Origin: Pseudomonadota bacterium
GTDB taxonomy: Bacteria > Pseudomonadota > Gammaproteobacteria > Xanthomonadales > Xanthomonadaceae
Direction of reading: 5' to 3'
Assembly (NCBI GenBank): GCA_023399815.1
Contig: JAEWOJ010000141.1
Coordinates: 1 to 60,391 of the forward strand
DNA length: 60,391 nt
Below, one piece after another: positions 8,397-19,049 of the stretch. A model generated the notes under the pieces. It did not search any database. It saw nothing but the letters and a program-made list of their open reading frames with translations, and was not told the DNA's origin. Positions within the stretch are counted from its first letter, which is position 1; every line of letters starts with the position of its first letter. The translations under genes and the position numbers were made by a program.

Positions 8397-10115
8397 TTAC
8401 TTGGCTTCGGCCTTGGCCGGCGGCGTCGGGGCGTGCTCGCCGTGCTTCTTGGTCATCCACCACTGCTGGATCAGGCTCAGGCCGCCGTTGACCACCCAGT
8501 ACAGCACCAGGCCGGACGGCATGAAGGCCATCATCACGCCGAACACCAGCGGCATGAACTGCATCATCTTCTGCTGCATCGGGTCCATGCCCGGCGCCGG
8601 CGTCAGCTTCTGCGTGAACCACATGATGGCCATGTTGAGCACCGGCAGGATGAAGTACGGGTCGCGCGCGGTCAGGTCCTGGATCCAGCCGAACCACGGC
8701 GCCTGGCGCAGCTCCACTGATTCCACCAGCACCCAGTACAGGGCGAAGAAGATCGGCATCTGGATCAGCAGCGGCAGGCAGCCGCCCATCGGGTTGATCT
8801 TTTCCTTCTTGTACAGCTCCATCATCGCGGTCTGGAACTTCTGGCGGTCGTCGCCATAGCGTTCCTTGAGCTGGGCGATGCGCGGCTGGAACTTGCGCAT
8901 CTTGGCCTGCGACTTGTACTGCGCGTTGGCCAGCGGGAACAGCGCCAGCTTGAGCAGGATCACCAGGCCAACGATCGCCCAGCCCCAGTTGCCGACCAGC
9001 TTGTGGACCTGGTTCATCACCCAGAACAGGCCCTGGCCGATGATCGCCATCGGCGTGAAGCGGCTGTAGTCCACCACGCGCTCCAGGCCGGGCACGTCTT
9101 CCTTGGCGATCTGGTTGACCAGCTTGGGGCCGACCCACAGGCGCGCCTGGGTGCTGACCTTCTGGCCCGGCGCCACGGTGAAGCCGGGGCCGCGCGCCTC
9201 GATCACGTTGCGCGGGCCGTTCTGCGAGAGCAGGTACAGCGAGGCCTGGTCGGCCTGCGGGATCCACGCAGTGAAGAAGTGGTGCTGCAGCATCGCCACC
9301 CAGCCACCGCTGATGGTCTGGTTGAGGTTGCCGTCCTTCAGGTAATCGGCGAACGCGCGGCGCTGGTACTTCTTGTCGTTGTCGTACCAGGTGGCGCCGT
9401 TGAAGCTGAAGGAATCCGGGTTGGTCATGCTGCGGCTGAGAATGGCCGGCACGCGGTCGAGCTTGCGGAACACATAGCCCTGCCACGGCGCGCCACCGGC
9501 ATTGACCACTTCATCCTTCACGCCGATGGCGTAGTCGCCGCGCTTGAAGGTGTAGGTCCGGTGGATGCTGACGCCGCCCGGGCCGTTCCAGACGAATGGC
9601 ACCTGCAGCTCGCCCTGGCCATCGGCCAGGGCATATTCCTTCGCGGCCTGCACCGGCTGGAAGCCATTGGCGCCCGGCGCGGGCGAACCGGCCTGCCCCA
9701 CCCAGCCGCTGGTGGCGTTGTACGGATGCGCCTTTTCCTCGGTCAGCAGCTGCACCGGCGGGCTACCGGCGGCCTTGGTCTGCGGGAACTGCAGCAGGTC
9801 GACATCGAGCACGCTGCGGCCGTCGAGCACCAGCTTCAGCACGTCGGTGGTGACGGTGACGCGCGGCGCGGCGGTGGCCGCTTCCATCGCGGGCGCCGGT
9901 GCGGGCGCGGCCGGCGCCTGGCCGGGAACCGAGGCCTGCGGCACGTTGCCGGCCGAGGGCGGCGCCAGGTCGGCGTCGTTGGCGGCCGGCACCGCCGGCT
10001 GGGTCGCGGCGACGGTGGCCGGATCCGGCGCGTTCTTCTCGCGGCCCCATTCCATCCACAGCAGCACCGCCACCATCAGCCAGGCGAAAATCAGGAATAT
10101 ACGGGTCTGGTTCAT
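8397..10115 (-). CDS. yidC: Membrane protein insertase YidC
   Basis: YidC inserts and folds inner-membrane proteins, alone or with SecYEG. The 572-residue protein starts MNQTRIFLIFAWLMVAVLLW, the first membrane helix, followed by an alanine/proline-rich linker and the large periplasmic beta-domain of Gram-negative YidC (about 80-340). The five-helix core includes GGCLPLLIQMPIFFALYWVL and ends with a lysine-rich tail. The first base of its start codon is the last base of the rnpA stop (TGATG), which suggests translational coupling. No yidD reading frame lies between them, although yidD occupies that place in many bacteria. Confidence 0.97.
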   Translation of the reverse strand: MNQTRIFLIFAWLMVAVLLWMEWGREKNAPDPATVAATQPAVPAANDADLAPPSAGNVPQASVPGQAPAAPAPAPAMEAATAAPRVTVTTDVLKLVLDGRSVLDVDLLQFPQTKAAGSPPVQLLTEEKAHPYNATSGWVGQAGSPAPGANGFQPVQAAKEYALADGQGELQVPFVWNGPGGVSIHRTYTFKRGDYAIGVKDEVVNAGGAPWQGYVFRKLDRVPAILSRSMTNPDSFSFNGATWYDNDKKYQRRAFADYLKDGNLNQTISGGWVAMLQHHFFTAWIPQADQASLYLLSQNGPRNVIEARGPGFTVAPGQKVSTQARLWVGPKLVNQIAKEDVPGLERVVDYSRFTPMAIIGQGLFWVMNQVHKLVGNWGWAIVGLVILLKLALFPLANAQYKSQAKMRKFQPRIAQLKERYGDDRQKFQTAMMELYKKEKINPMGGCLPLLIQMPIFFALYWVLVESVELRQAPWFGWIQDLTARDPYFILPVLNMAIMWFTQKLTPAPGMDPMQQKMMQFMPLVFGVMMAFMPSGLVLYWVVNGGLSLIQQWWMTKKHGEHAPTPPAKAEAK

Positions 10116-10576
10116 CAGCAGGCAGGCTCGGCTCGACCAGGCGGAGTGCCCGGCGCGTTCAAGGAAGAAGAGGGTTGGTTGCCCTCGCGCGGCGGCATTG
10201 TGCCGTCAGCGCCCACCGCGGGCAATGCGCCGGCGCGGCGGAGCAGGCGTTCGAACGCCTCGCGGATCTGTCGGTTGCTGGCAAGCTTGGCCGCCGAACG
10301 GGCGACCACGACGTAATCGCCCCCGGCCATGCCTGCCCGGAGGTGACGTGTGGCATCGCGCAACACACGCTTGATGCGGTTACGGCCCACCGACCGCGTA
10401 TCGACCTTGCGCGACACGGCCAAGCCCAGCCGGGCGGGGGTATCCCCTTTCAGCCAGTGCAGTGTCATCAGTGGGTCGGATACACGGCGGGCGCCGTTGA
10501 AGACCGTTGTATATTCGGCACGCGTACGAACCCGCGCAGAGCGAGGAAATCGCTTGCGCGGGTCGGTGCTGCTCAC
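10115..10576 (-). CDS. rnpA: Ribonuclease P protein component
   Basis: RnpA is the protein cofactor of RNase P, which matures the 5' ends of tRNAs. The conserved core is visible: RFPRSARVRTRAEY at the start, then LGLAVSRKV, and the RNR-like signature GRNRIKRVLRDA. The C-terminus is extended by a Pro/Ser-rich tail of about 30 residues. A GTG at 10576 is taken as start because homology in the family begins close to it. An in-frame TTG at 10618 overlaps the rpmH stop codon (TTGA) and would add 14 residues; sequence alone does not settle this. Confidence 0.9.
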   Translation of the reverse strand: MSSTDPRKRFPRSARVRTRAEYTTVFNGARRVSDPLMTLHWLKGDTPARLGLAVSRKVDTRSVGRNRIKRVLRDATRHLRAGMAGGDYVVVARSAAKLASNRQIREAFERLLRRAGALPAVGADGTMPPREGNQPSSSLNAPGTPPGRAEPAC

Positions 10577-10614
10577 GATCGGATTTGCATCTGCCGCACG
10601 GAGCGGCAACGCAA

Positions 10615-10755
10615 TCAAGCGCTGAGGACTTTGCGGCCCTTGGCGCGGCGACGCGACAGGATCTTGCGGCCGTCGGCGGTCTTCATACGCGCGCGGAAGC
10701 CGTGATCGCGCTTGCGCTTGAGGTTGCTGGGTTGGAACGTGCGCTTGGTGGCCAT
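10615..10755 (-). CDS. rpmH: 50S ribosomal protein L34
   Basis: The 46-residue protein MATKRTFQPSNLKRKR...RRRAKGRKVLSA is a textbook L34, a small basic protein of the large ribosomal subunit. It is the first gene of a compact minus-strand unit with rnpA and yidC and is transcribed divergently from dnaA, the conserved origin-proximal arrangement. AGGTG lies seven bases before the ATG and a strong sigma70 promoter is visible at 10795-10822. Confidence 0.98.
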   Translation of the reverse strand: MATKRTFQPSNLKRKRDHGFRARMKTADGRKILSRRRAKGRKVLSA

Positions 10756-10794
10756 GGGGGCACCTGTATGAATGAGACGGAAAGAACCGGAAAT

Positions 10795-10822
10795 TCTATA
10801 GATCGCCCCCCGGTCACGTCAA
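10795..10822 (-). promoter_or_regulatory. Sigma70 promoter of rpmH-rnpA-yidC
   Basis: Read on the minus strand, TTGACG (10822-10817) and TATAGA (10800-10795) are separated by 16 bases and lie about 40 bases before the rpmH start. The match to consensus is strong, as expected for a ribosomal protein gene. Confidence 0.7.
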
Positions 10823-10851
10823 GCGCCGCAACACCTGCCCGCAGGGGTTTT

Positions 10852-10883
10852 CATCCACAGCCTGTGGATGGAGCTGTGAACAA
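10852..10883. promoter_or_regulatory. DnaA-box-like sites upstream of dnaA
   Basis: CATCCACAG (10852-10860) and CTGTGGATG (10862-10870) form a nine-base inverted repeat with one base between. TGTGAACAA follows at 10875-10883. These resemble DnaA boxes and could serve autoregulation of dnaA or contribute to the origin. That is inferred from similarity to TTATCCACA. Confidence 0.5.
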
Positions 10884-11008
10884 GTCAGGGACAAGCATTC
10901 CCGCCCCCGCCGCGCGGTGGTAGTCTGCGCCATCCACTTTCCCCTATTCCGGCACGTGGCCGGGCGGCTTCCTGCGCCCGTCCCGCGTGCCTTCGACGAT
11001 TATTCCTG

Positions 11009-12340
11009 ATGGATGCCTGGTCCCGTTGTATCGAACGTCTGGAAGCGGAATTCCCGCCGGAAGATGTCCACACCTGGTTGAAGCCGCTGCAGGCCGACCA
11101 CCGCGCCGACAGCATGGTGCTGTACGCCCCGAACGCCTTCATCGTCGACCAGGTGCGCGAGCGCTACCTGCCGCGCATCCATGAACTGCTGCGCTATTTC
11201 GCCGACATCACCGAAGTGCAGCTGGAAATCGGCTCGCGCCCGCGCGCAGTCGAGCCGGCGCCGGTCGCGGCTCCCGTAATCGGCACGGCGGCCCCGGCTG
11301 CGCCGACGGTGCCGTTCAACGGCAACCTGGATGCGCACTACACCTTCGCCAACTTCGTGGAAGGCCGCAGCAACCAGCTGGGCCTGGCCGCGGCGTTCCA
11401 GGCGGCGCAGAAGCCCGGCGACCGCGCCCACAACCCGCTGCTGCTGTACGGCGGCACCGGCCTGGGCAAGACCCACCTGATGCTGGCGGCGGGCAACGCG
11501 ATGCGCCAGGCCAACCCGGCCGCGCGCGTGCTCTACCTGCGTTCGGAGCAGTTCTTCAGCGCCATGATCCGGGCGTTGCAGGAAAAGACGATGGACCAGT
11601 TCAAGCGTCAGTTCCAGCAGGTGGACGCGCTGCTGATCGACGACATCCAGTTCTTCGCCGGCAAGGACCGCACGCAGGAGGAGTTCTTCCACACCTTCAA
11701 CGCGCTGTTCGACGGCAAGCAGCAGATCATCCTGACCTGCGACCGCTATCCGCGCGAGGTGGAAGGCCTGGAAGCGCGGCTGAAATCGCGCCTGGCCTGG
11801 GGCCTGTCCGTGGCGATCGAGCCGCCGGACTTCGAGACCCGCGCCGCCATCGTGCTGGCCAAGGCGCGCGAGCGCGGCGCCGAGATCCCGGACGACGTGG
11901 CGTTCCTGATCGCCAAGAAGATGCGCTCGAACGTGCGCGACCTGGAAGGCGCGCTCAACACCCTGACCGCGCGCGCCAACTTCACCGGCCGCGCCATCAC
12001 CACCGAGTTCGCCCAGGAAACCCTGCGCGACCTGCTGCGCGCCCAGCAGCAGGCGATCAGCATCCCCAACATCCAGAAGACCGTGGCCGACTACTACGGC
12101 CTGCAGATCAAGGACCTGCTGTCCAAGCGCCGCACCCGTTCGCTGGCGCGCCCGCGCCAGGTCGCCATGGCGCTGACCAAGGAACTGACCGAGCACAGCC
12201 TGCCGGAGATCGGCGACGCCTTCGCCGGCCGCGACCACACCACGGTCCTGCACGCCTGCCGCCAGATCCGCACGCTGATGGAGACCGACGGCAAGCTGCG
12301 CGAGGACTGGGACAAGCTCATCCGCAAGTTGAGTGAGTAG
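11009..12340 (+). CDS. dnaA: Chromosomal replication initiator protein DnaA
   Basis: DnaA binds DnaA boxes at oriC and opens the adjacent AT-rich DNA. The 443-residue protein has the N-terminal DnaB-interacting domain (MDAWSRCIERLEAEF), a short linker rich in Ala and Pro, the AAA+ domain with Walker A GGTGLGKTHL near residue 147 and Walker B LLIDDIQFF, and the C-terminal DNA-binding domain with the signature GRDHTTVLHA. It starts the plus-strand series dnaA-dnaN-recF-gyrB and is divergent from rpmH across about 250 bases that contain DnaA-box-like sites. Confidence 0.98.
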   Translation: MDAWSRCIERLEAEFPPEDVHTWLKPLQADHRADSMVLYAPNAFIVDQVRERYLPRIHELLRYFADITEVQLEIGSRPRAVEPAPVAAPVIGTAAPAAPTVPFNGNLDAHYTFANFVEGRSNQLGLAAAFQAAQKPGDRAHNPLLLYGGTGLGKTHLMLAAGNAMRQANPAARVLYLRSEQFFSAMIRALQEKTMDQFKRQFQQVDALLIDDIQFFAGKDRTQEEFFHTFNALFDGKQQIILTCDRYPREVEGLEARLKSRLAWGLSVAIEPPDFETRAAIVLAKARERGAEIPDDVAFLIAKKMRSNVRDLEGALNTLTARANFTGRAITTEFAQETLRDLLRAQQQAISIPNIQKTVADYYGLQIKDLLSKRRTRSLARPRQVAMALTKELTEHSLPEIGDAFAGRDHTTVLHACRQIRTLMETDGKLREDWDKLIRKLSE

Positions 12341-12662
12341 GTCATCGGGGCACCGGAAAGGACGAAGCGGCAGGGCCAGTGAATGATGCATCGACGCCAC
12401 GGAGGCGTCATCGCACAAAACGGTGCATGATTCGGGGGCAGGCGTTGGGGAATCTGTGGATAAAAATGCGCGGCCGGATCGGCGCGAAGTTATCCACACC
12501 TTTCCCCACCCGTTCCGGGCCAGTAATACAGAGGGTTTCGAGGCAATGAAATCCTTAAAAAACAAATACTTGGCTGTGTTTTAAACCAAATCTGGCTCTA
12601 CCAGCACCACCAAGCTTTTGATTTAACCCACATCTTTTAAAAGCATAGGGGCACGAAACCAC
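12341..12662. other. Candidate oriC core (dnaA-dnaN intergenic region)
   Basis: This region holds two perfect DnaA boxes in opposite orientation, TGTGGATAA (12455-12463) and TTATCCACA (12490-12498). They are followed by an AT-rich stretch at about 12540-12650 that stands out in this GC-rich window and could be the unwinding element. Position between dnaA and dnaN agrees with origins in many bacteria. Experimental origin mapping is lacking, so the call is inference from sequence. Confidence 0.6.
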
Positions 12663-13763
12663 ATGCGTTTCACACTGCAGCGCGAAGCCTTCCTCAAGCC
12701 GTTGGCCCAGGTCGTCAACGTGGTCGAACGCCGTCAGACCCTTCCGGTTCTGGCCAACTTCCTGGTCCAGGTCCAGGGCGGCCAGCTGTCGCTGACCGGT
12801 ACCGACCTGGAAGTGGAAATGGTCTCCCGCATCGCGGTCGAGGACGCACAGGACGGCGAAACCACGATTCCGGCACGCAAGCTGTTCGAGATCATCCGCG
12901 CCCTGCCCGATGGGAGCCGCATCACCGTGTCGCAGACCGGCGAGAAGATCACCGTGCAGGCTGGCCGCAGCCGCTTCACCCTGGCCACACTGCCGTCCAA
13001 CGACTTCCCGTCGGTGGACGAAGTCGAAGCCACCGAGCGCGTGGTGGTGCCGGAATCGGCGCTGAAGGAACTGATCGAGCGCACCGCTTTCGCGATGGCG
13101 CAGCAGGACGTGCGTTATTACCTCAACGGCCTGCTGTTCGACCTGCGCGACCAGCTGCTGCGCTGCGTGGCGACGGACGGCCATCGCCTGGCGTTGTGCG
13201 AGACCGCGCTGGAGAACAGCACCGGTTCCAAGCGCCAGATCATCGTACCGCGCAAGGGCGTGACCGAGCTGCAGCGCCTGCTGGAAGGAGGCGATCGCGA
13301 GGTGGAGCTGGAAGTCGGCCGCAGCCACGTGCGCGTGAAGCGCGACGATGTGACCTTCACCTCCAAGCTGATCGACGGCCGCTTCCCGGACTACGAAGCG
13401 GTGATCCCGATTGGCGCCGATCGCGAAGTGAAGGTGGACCGTGAGAGCCTGCGCGCGTCGCTGCAGCGTGCGGCGATCCTGTCCAACGAGAAGTACCGTG
13501 GCGTCCGGGTCGAAGTCACGCCGGGCCAGCTGAAGATCAGCGCCCACAACCCGGAGCAGGAAGAAGCGCAGGAAGAGATCGAAGCCGATACCGAGGTCAG
13601 CGATCTGGCCATCGGCTTCAACGTGAACTACCTGCTCGATGCCCTGTCGGCATTGCGCGACGAGCACGTCGTGATCCAGCTACGCGATTCCAATTCGTCG
13701 GCACTGGTGCGCGAGGCCAGCAGCGAGAAGTCCCGGCATGTGGTCATGCCGCTGCGTCTCTGA
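12663..13763 (+). CDS. dnaN: DNA polymerase III subunit beta (sliding clamp)
   Basis: The beta clamp is a ring-shaped dimer that tethers DNA polymerase III to its template. The 366-residue length and the start MRFTLQREAFLKPLAQVV match the family, as do RQTLPVLANFL, FRYYLNGLL-like DVRYYLNGLL, and the C-terminus that ends VMPLRL. It follows dnaA across the candidate origin and is followed by a terminator at 13790-13816, so it may be transcribed separately from recF. Confidence 0.98.
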   Translation: MRFTLQREAFLKPLAQVVNVVERRQTLPVLANFLVQVQGGQLSLTGTDLEVEMVSRIAVEDAQDGETTIPARKLFEIIRALPDGSRITVSQTGEKITVQAGRSRFTLATLPSNDFPSVDEVEATERVVVPESALKELIERTAFAMAQQDVRYYLNGLLFDLRDQLLRCVATDGHRLALCETALENSTGSKRQIIVPRKGVTELQRLLEGGDREVELEVGRSHVRVKRDDVTFTSKLIDGRFPDYEAVIPIGADREVKVDRESLRASLQRAAILSNEKYRGVRVEVTPGQLKISAHNPEQEEAQEEIEADTEVSDLAIGFNVNYLLDALSALRDEHVVIQLRDSNSSALVREASSEKSRHVVMPLRL

Positions 13764-13771
13764 CGACGGCA

Positions 13772-13787
13772 GGTTCCACGTGGAACA
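13772..13787. other. parS-like ParB binding site 1
   Basis: GGTTCCACGTGGAACA matches the 16-base palindromic parS consensus (TGTTCCACGTGGAACA in Pseudomonas-type sites) with one mismatch at the outermost base. It lies between the dnaN stop and its terminator. Confidence 0.75.
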
Positions 13788-13789
13788 GA

Positions 13790-13816
13790 GAGCCCGGCAA
13801 TCGCCGGGCTTTTTTG
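13790..13816 (+). terminator. Rho-independent terminator of dnaN
   Basis: The stem AGCCCGGC / GCCGGGCT with a four-base loop is followed by six T residues. It lies 27 bases after the dnaN stop codon. Confidence 0.8.
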
Positions 13817-14394
13817 TTCTCGGGTTCCGGCCATGCGAGGTGTCGGACCATGAGTCTGCGCTGTGTTCCACGTGGAACTGGCATGAGCTACTCCCGGGTC
13901 GGATGGATTCTCCGAACTTGACCCTCCGAGTGGGAATCCCGCGACAGTTTCCCTTCGCCGGTTCGATCCAATGCAGGATGCCCGGAATGTCTGTTCCTGA
14001 TCGGCGGTCTGGATGCTCCCCAAAGCTTTAAATCTGGGAATAAATCAGAAGCTTGGTGATGATGGTAGAAGCAGATTTCATGTAAAACATGGTTATCTTG
14101 TTGTTTATAAAAGATATTTGTGTAGGGAAACCCCTATGGAAAAGCAGGGGATAGTGCTGTGGATAGCTGTGAACAAGTGGGATGGAGGCGAAAAGCGGCA
14201 AAACTATCCACAGGATGCCAAAGGCGAGCCAACGCCCTGCCCACAGGCTTGAAGTGAGGCGTCAGGCGCCGCGGAGCGGCTTGGACCGATGGTCGCCATC
14301 GGGAACGGAACGGATGGCCGGACAGATGCTTTAAGCTGCTGCTCTTGTCCCGGACGGCGACCGTCCCGGGCGTCGCGTTTCCTTCCGAGCGTCA
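13817..14394. other. dnaN-recF intergenic region with DnaA-box-like sites
   Basis: This non-coding stretch of about 580 bases is long for this gene pair. It contains a parS site (13864-13879), an AT-rich segment (about 14030-14140), and DnaA-box-like sequences TGTGGATAG (14158-14166), TGTGAACAA (14168-14176) and CTATCCACA (14204-14212). It could be part of the origin or a secondary DnaA-binding region. No believable gene is seen in it. Confidence 0.5.
13864..13879. other. parS-like ParB binding site 2
   Basis: TGTTCCACGTGGAACT keeps the 14-base palindromic core GTTCCACGTGGAAC. It lies in the dnaN-recF intergenic region, 92 bases after site 1. Confidence 0.8.
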
Positions 14395-15495
14395 ATGCAC
14401 ATCGTCCGTCTCTCACTGAACCGCGTTCGTCGGTTCGATTCCGTGGAACTGGCTCCGCGACCTGGGATCAACCTGATCACCGGGGCGAACGGCGCGGGCA
14501 AGACCAGTCTGCTGGAGGCCCTGCACCTGATGGCCTACGGGCGCAGCTTCCGTGGCCGGGTCCGCGACGGGCTGGTGCAGAAGGGTGCCGATGCCCTGGA
14601 AGTCTTCGTCGAATGGCAGGAACAGGGCCCCGCCGCACCGATCGAGCGGCTCCGCCGGGCGGGCCTGCGCCACGGCGGACAGGCCTGGAAGGGGCGGCTG
14701 GATGGCGAGGATGTCGCGCAGCTGGGCTCCCTGTGCGCGGCATTGGCGGTGGTGACCTTCGAACCCGGCAGCCATGCCCTGGTCAGCGGGGGCAGCGAAC
14801 CGCGCCGCCGCTTCATCGACTGGGGCTTGTTCCACGTGGAACCTGATTTCCTTCCCCTGTGGCGCCGCTACACACGTGCCCTGAAACAGCGCAATGCCCT
14901 GCTGAAGGCAGGCGCTGCATCCCGCCAGCTCGATGCCTGGGATCATGAGCTGGCCGAAGCTGGCACGCCGCTGACCTCGCGGCGCCAGCACTACCTGGAG
15001 CGGTTGCAGGAGCGTGCGGTAGCGATTGCCGCCGATCTGGCGCCGGGCCTGCAACTGCAAGGGCTGGAGCTGCAACCGGGCTGGCGTCGCCACGAAATGT
15101 CGCTGGCCGATGCTCTACTGCTGTCCCGCGAACGCGACCGTGCCATGGGCCATACCTCGGCCGGCCCGCACCGGGCCGACTGGACCGTCGCCTATGGGGA
15201 AATCCCTGGCCGCGATGCGCTCTCTCGCGGCCAGGCCAAGCTCACCGCCCTGGCCTGCCTGCTGGCCCAGGCCGACGACTATGCTGCCCAGCGCGGTGAG
15301 TGGCCGGTCATCGCGCTGGATGACCTGGGCGCGGAACTCGACCGCCATCACCAGCAGCGCGTGTTGCAACGCCTGGCCGCCACGTCGGCGCAGGTCTTCA
15401 TCACCGCGACCGAGCCGCCTGTCGCGCTGGAGGAACAGCTGCATCCGGCAGCCGTGTTCCACGTGGAACACGGCGCCATCCAGGTCCTGCAATGA
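14395..15495 (+). CDS. recF: DNA replication and repair protein RecF
   Basis: RecF is an SMC-like ATPase that loads RecA at single-strand gaps together with RecO and RecR. The 366-residue protein starts MHIVRLSLNRVRRFDSVEL, with Walker A TGANGAGKTS near residue 30, the ABC-type signature around LSRGQAKL, and Walker B VIALDDLGAELD. The gene itself carries two parS-like sites (14828-14843 and 15455-15470), one of which contributes the residues around FHVEP and the other FHVEH. It sits between dnaN and gyrB as usual. Confidence 0.97.
   Translation: MHIVRLSLNRVRRFDSVELAPRPGINLITGANGAGKTSLLEALHLMAYGRSFRGRVRDGLVQKGADALEVFVEWQEQGPAAPIERLRRAGLRHGGQAWKGRLDGEDVAQLGSLCAALAVVTFEPGSHALVSGGSEPRRRFIDWGLFHVEPDFLPLWRRYTRALKQRNALLKAGAASRQLDAWDHELAEAGTPLTSRRQHYLERLQERAVAIAADLAPGLQLQGLELQPGWRRHEMSLADALLLSRERDRAMGHTSAGPHRADWTVAYGEIPGRDALSRGQAKLTALACLLAQADDYAAQRGEWPVIALDDLGAELDRHHQQRVLQRLAATSAQVFITATEPPVALEEQLHPAAVFHVEHGAIQVLQ
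14828..14843. other. parS-like ParB binding site 3 (inside recF)
   Basis: TGTTCCACGTGGAACC is an exact match to a known Pseudomonas-type parS form and lies within the recF coding sequence, encoding part of LFHVEP. Confidence 0.85.
15455..15470. other. parS-like ParB binding site 4 (inside recF)
   Basis: TGTTCCACGTGGAACA is a perfect 16-base palindrome, the canonical Pseudomonas-type parS, and lies near the 3' end of recF, encoding VFHVEH. Confidence 0.88.
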
Positions 15496-15604
15496 CCGTT
15501 CGGGGTGCGTATTGGCCCGGCTGGTATACTTTCCACGACCCCCTCTTTACTCACGCCCCGACCTCCGGGCCGGCGCGTGACCTGTGGAGCCAACGGCAAG
15601 CGCG

Positions 15605-18064
<2,460 letters not shown>

Positions 18065-18079
18065 CACAATCCGGCAATC

Positions 18080-18115
18080 CGGGCAGGCGCCGAATGCGGC
18101 GCCTGCCCGTTTCTT
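18080..18115 (+). terminator. Rho-independent terminator of gyrB
   Basis: The 12-base stem CGGGCAGGCGCC / GGCGCCTGCCCG with a six-base loop is followed by TTTCTT, 15 bases after the gyrB stop. Confidence 0.8.
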
Positions 18116-18137
18116 CCGCTGCCGCCCCAGGATCACG

Positions 18138-18977
18138 ATGTCCGTCCCACCGCCGGTTCCGTTGTCGGTTCCTCCTGCCGCACCGTCGGTGCCCCGCGAA
18201 GGTTCCCCGCTGCTGGGGTTCGGGCTGGATGTCCTGCTCGCCGCCGGCATCCTGATGGGCGTGAGCCTGCTGTGCAGCCTGGCCTGGGGGCTGTGGCGCG
18301 GTTTCGAGGTGGGCCTGGCCGCGGCCCGTGACGGCGGGATGCCGGATGCGGCCCAGCTTGGTACGCAGCTGGGCCAGCCGGGGGCCTTGGCGCAGATGCT
18401 GATCGCGCTGGTTTCCACGGGGGCCACCGCGCTGGTGCTCTACTTCTGGCGCCGGCGCGCCTCGCCGACCGAACGTGCCGCCTCCCATGCCGCCGTGCGC
18501 CGTGGCTCGACCTGGGGATGGACCCTGCTCGTGGCCATTGGCGTGTTCGCCGGCAGCAGCCTCATCGGCTGGACCGGCAAGCAGCTCGGCATCGAACCGG
18601 TGCCGACCAACCTGCCCCTGATGGAGCAGGCGATGGCCAACTATCCCGTGTTCCTGGTCGCCTTCGCCGTGTTCCTGGCGCCGGCCTACGAGGAACTGCT
18701 GTTCCGCCGGGTGCTGTTCGGACGCCTCTGGGCGGCCAGCCGGCCATGGCTGGGCATGCTGCTGAGCAGCGCCGCCTTCGCCTTCATCCACGAAATCCCC
18801 GGCACCAGCGCCAACGGACTGCCGGAGATCCTGCAGTTGTGGCTGGTCTATGGCGGCATGGGCTTCGCTTTCGCCTGGCTGTACCGCAGGACCGGCACGT
18901 TGTGGGCGGCGATCGCCGCGCATACGCTCAACAACGCGGTCGCGCTGGTGGCGCTGGTGTTTTTCGGGCTGCAGTAG
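18138..18977 (+). CDS. CPBP family intramembrane metalloprotease
   Basis: This is a polytopic membrane protein of 279 residues with a proline-rich N-terminus (MSVPPPVPLSVPPAAPS). It has the ABI/CPBP (Rce1-like) glutamic protease motifs: EELLFRR near residue 184, FAFIHEIPG about 40 residues later, and a final HTLNNAV helix. Family members process prenylated or peptide substrates within the membrane, but bacterial substrates are mostly unknown. It follows gyrB after a terminator and precedes a secreted M48 protease gene on the same strand. Confidence 0.85.
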   Translation: MSVPPPVPLSVPPAAPSVPREGSPLLGFGLDVLLAAGILMGVSLLCSLAWGLWRGFEVGLAAARDGGMPDAAQLGTQLGQPGALAQMLIALVSTGATALVLYFWRRRASPTERAASHAAVRRGSTWGWTLLVAIGVFAGSSLIGWTGKQLGIEPVPTNLPLMEQAMANYPVFLVAFAVFLAPAYEELLFRRVLFGRLWAASRPWLGMLLSSAAFAFIHEIPGTSANGLPEILQLWLVYGGMGFAFAWLYRRTGTLWAAIAAHTLNNAVALVALVFFGLQ

Positions 18978-19049
18978 GCGCCGGACCGGTTGACGGAAAT
19001 TTAAGCCGGGCACTCGCACACTGCAGACATGAACGAGGGGAAATCCGCC

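Noticed and set aside
13955..13975. GGTTCGATCCA as tRNA T-arm
   Set aside because: No acceptor stem, anticodon arm or D arm can be built around it.
14074..14089. GATTTCATGTAAAACA as fifth parS-like site
   Set aside because: It resembles the TTTCACGTGAAACA form with two changes in the central palindrome, including loss of the central CACGTG, so binding is unlikely without evidence.
14013..14252. Short plus-strand open frame in the dnaN-recF gap
   Set aside because: No ribosome binding site, unusual composition and overlap with DnaA-box-like sites speak for a non-coding region.
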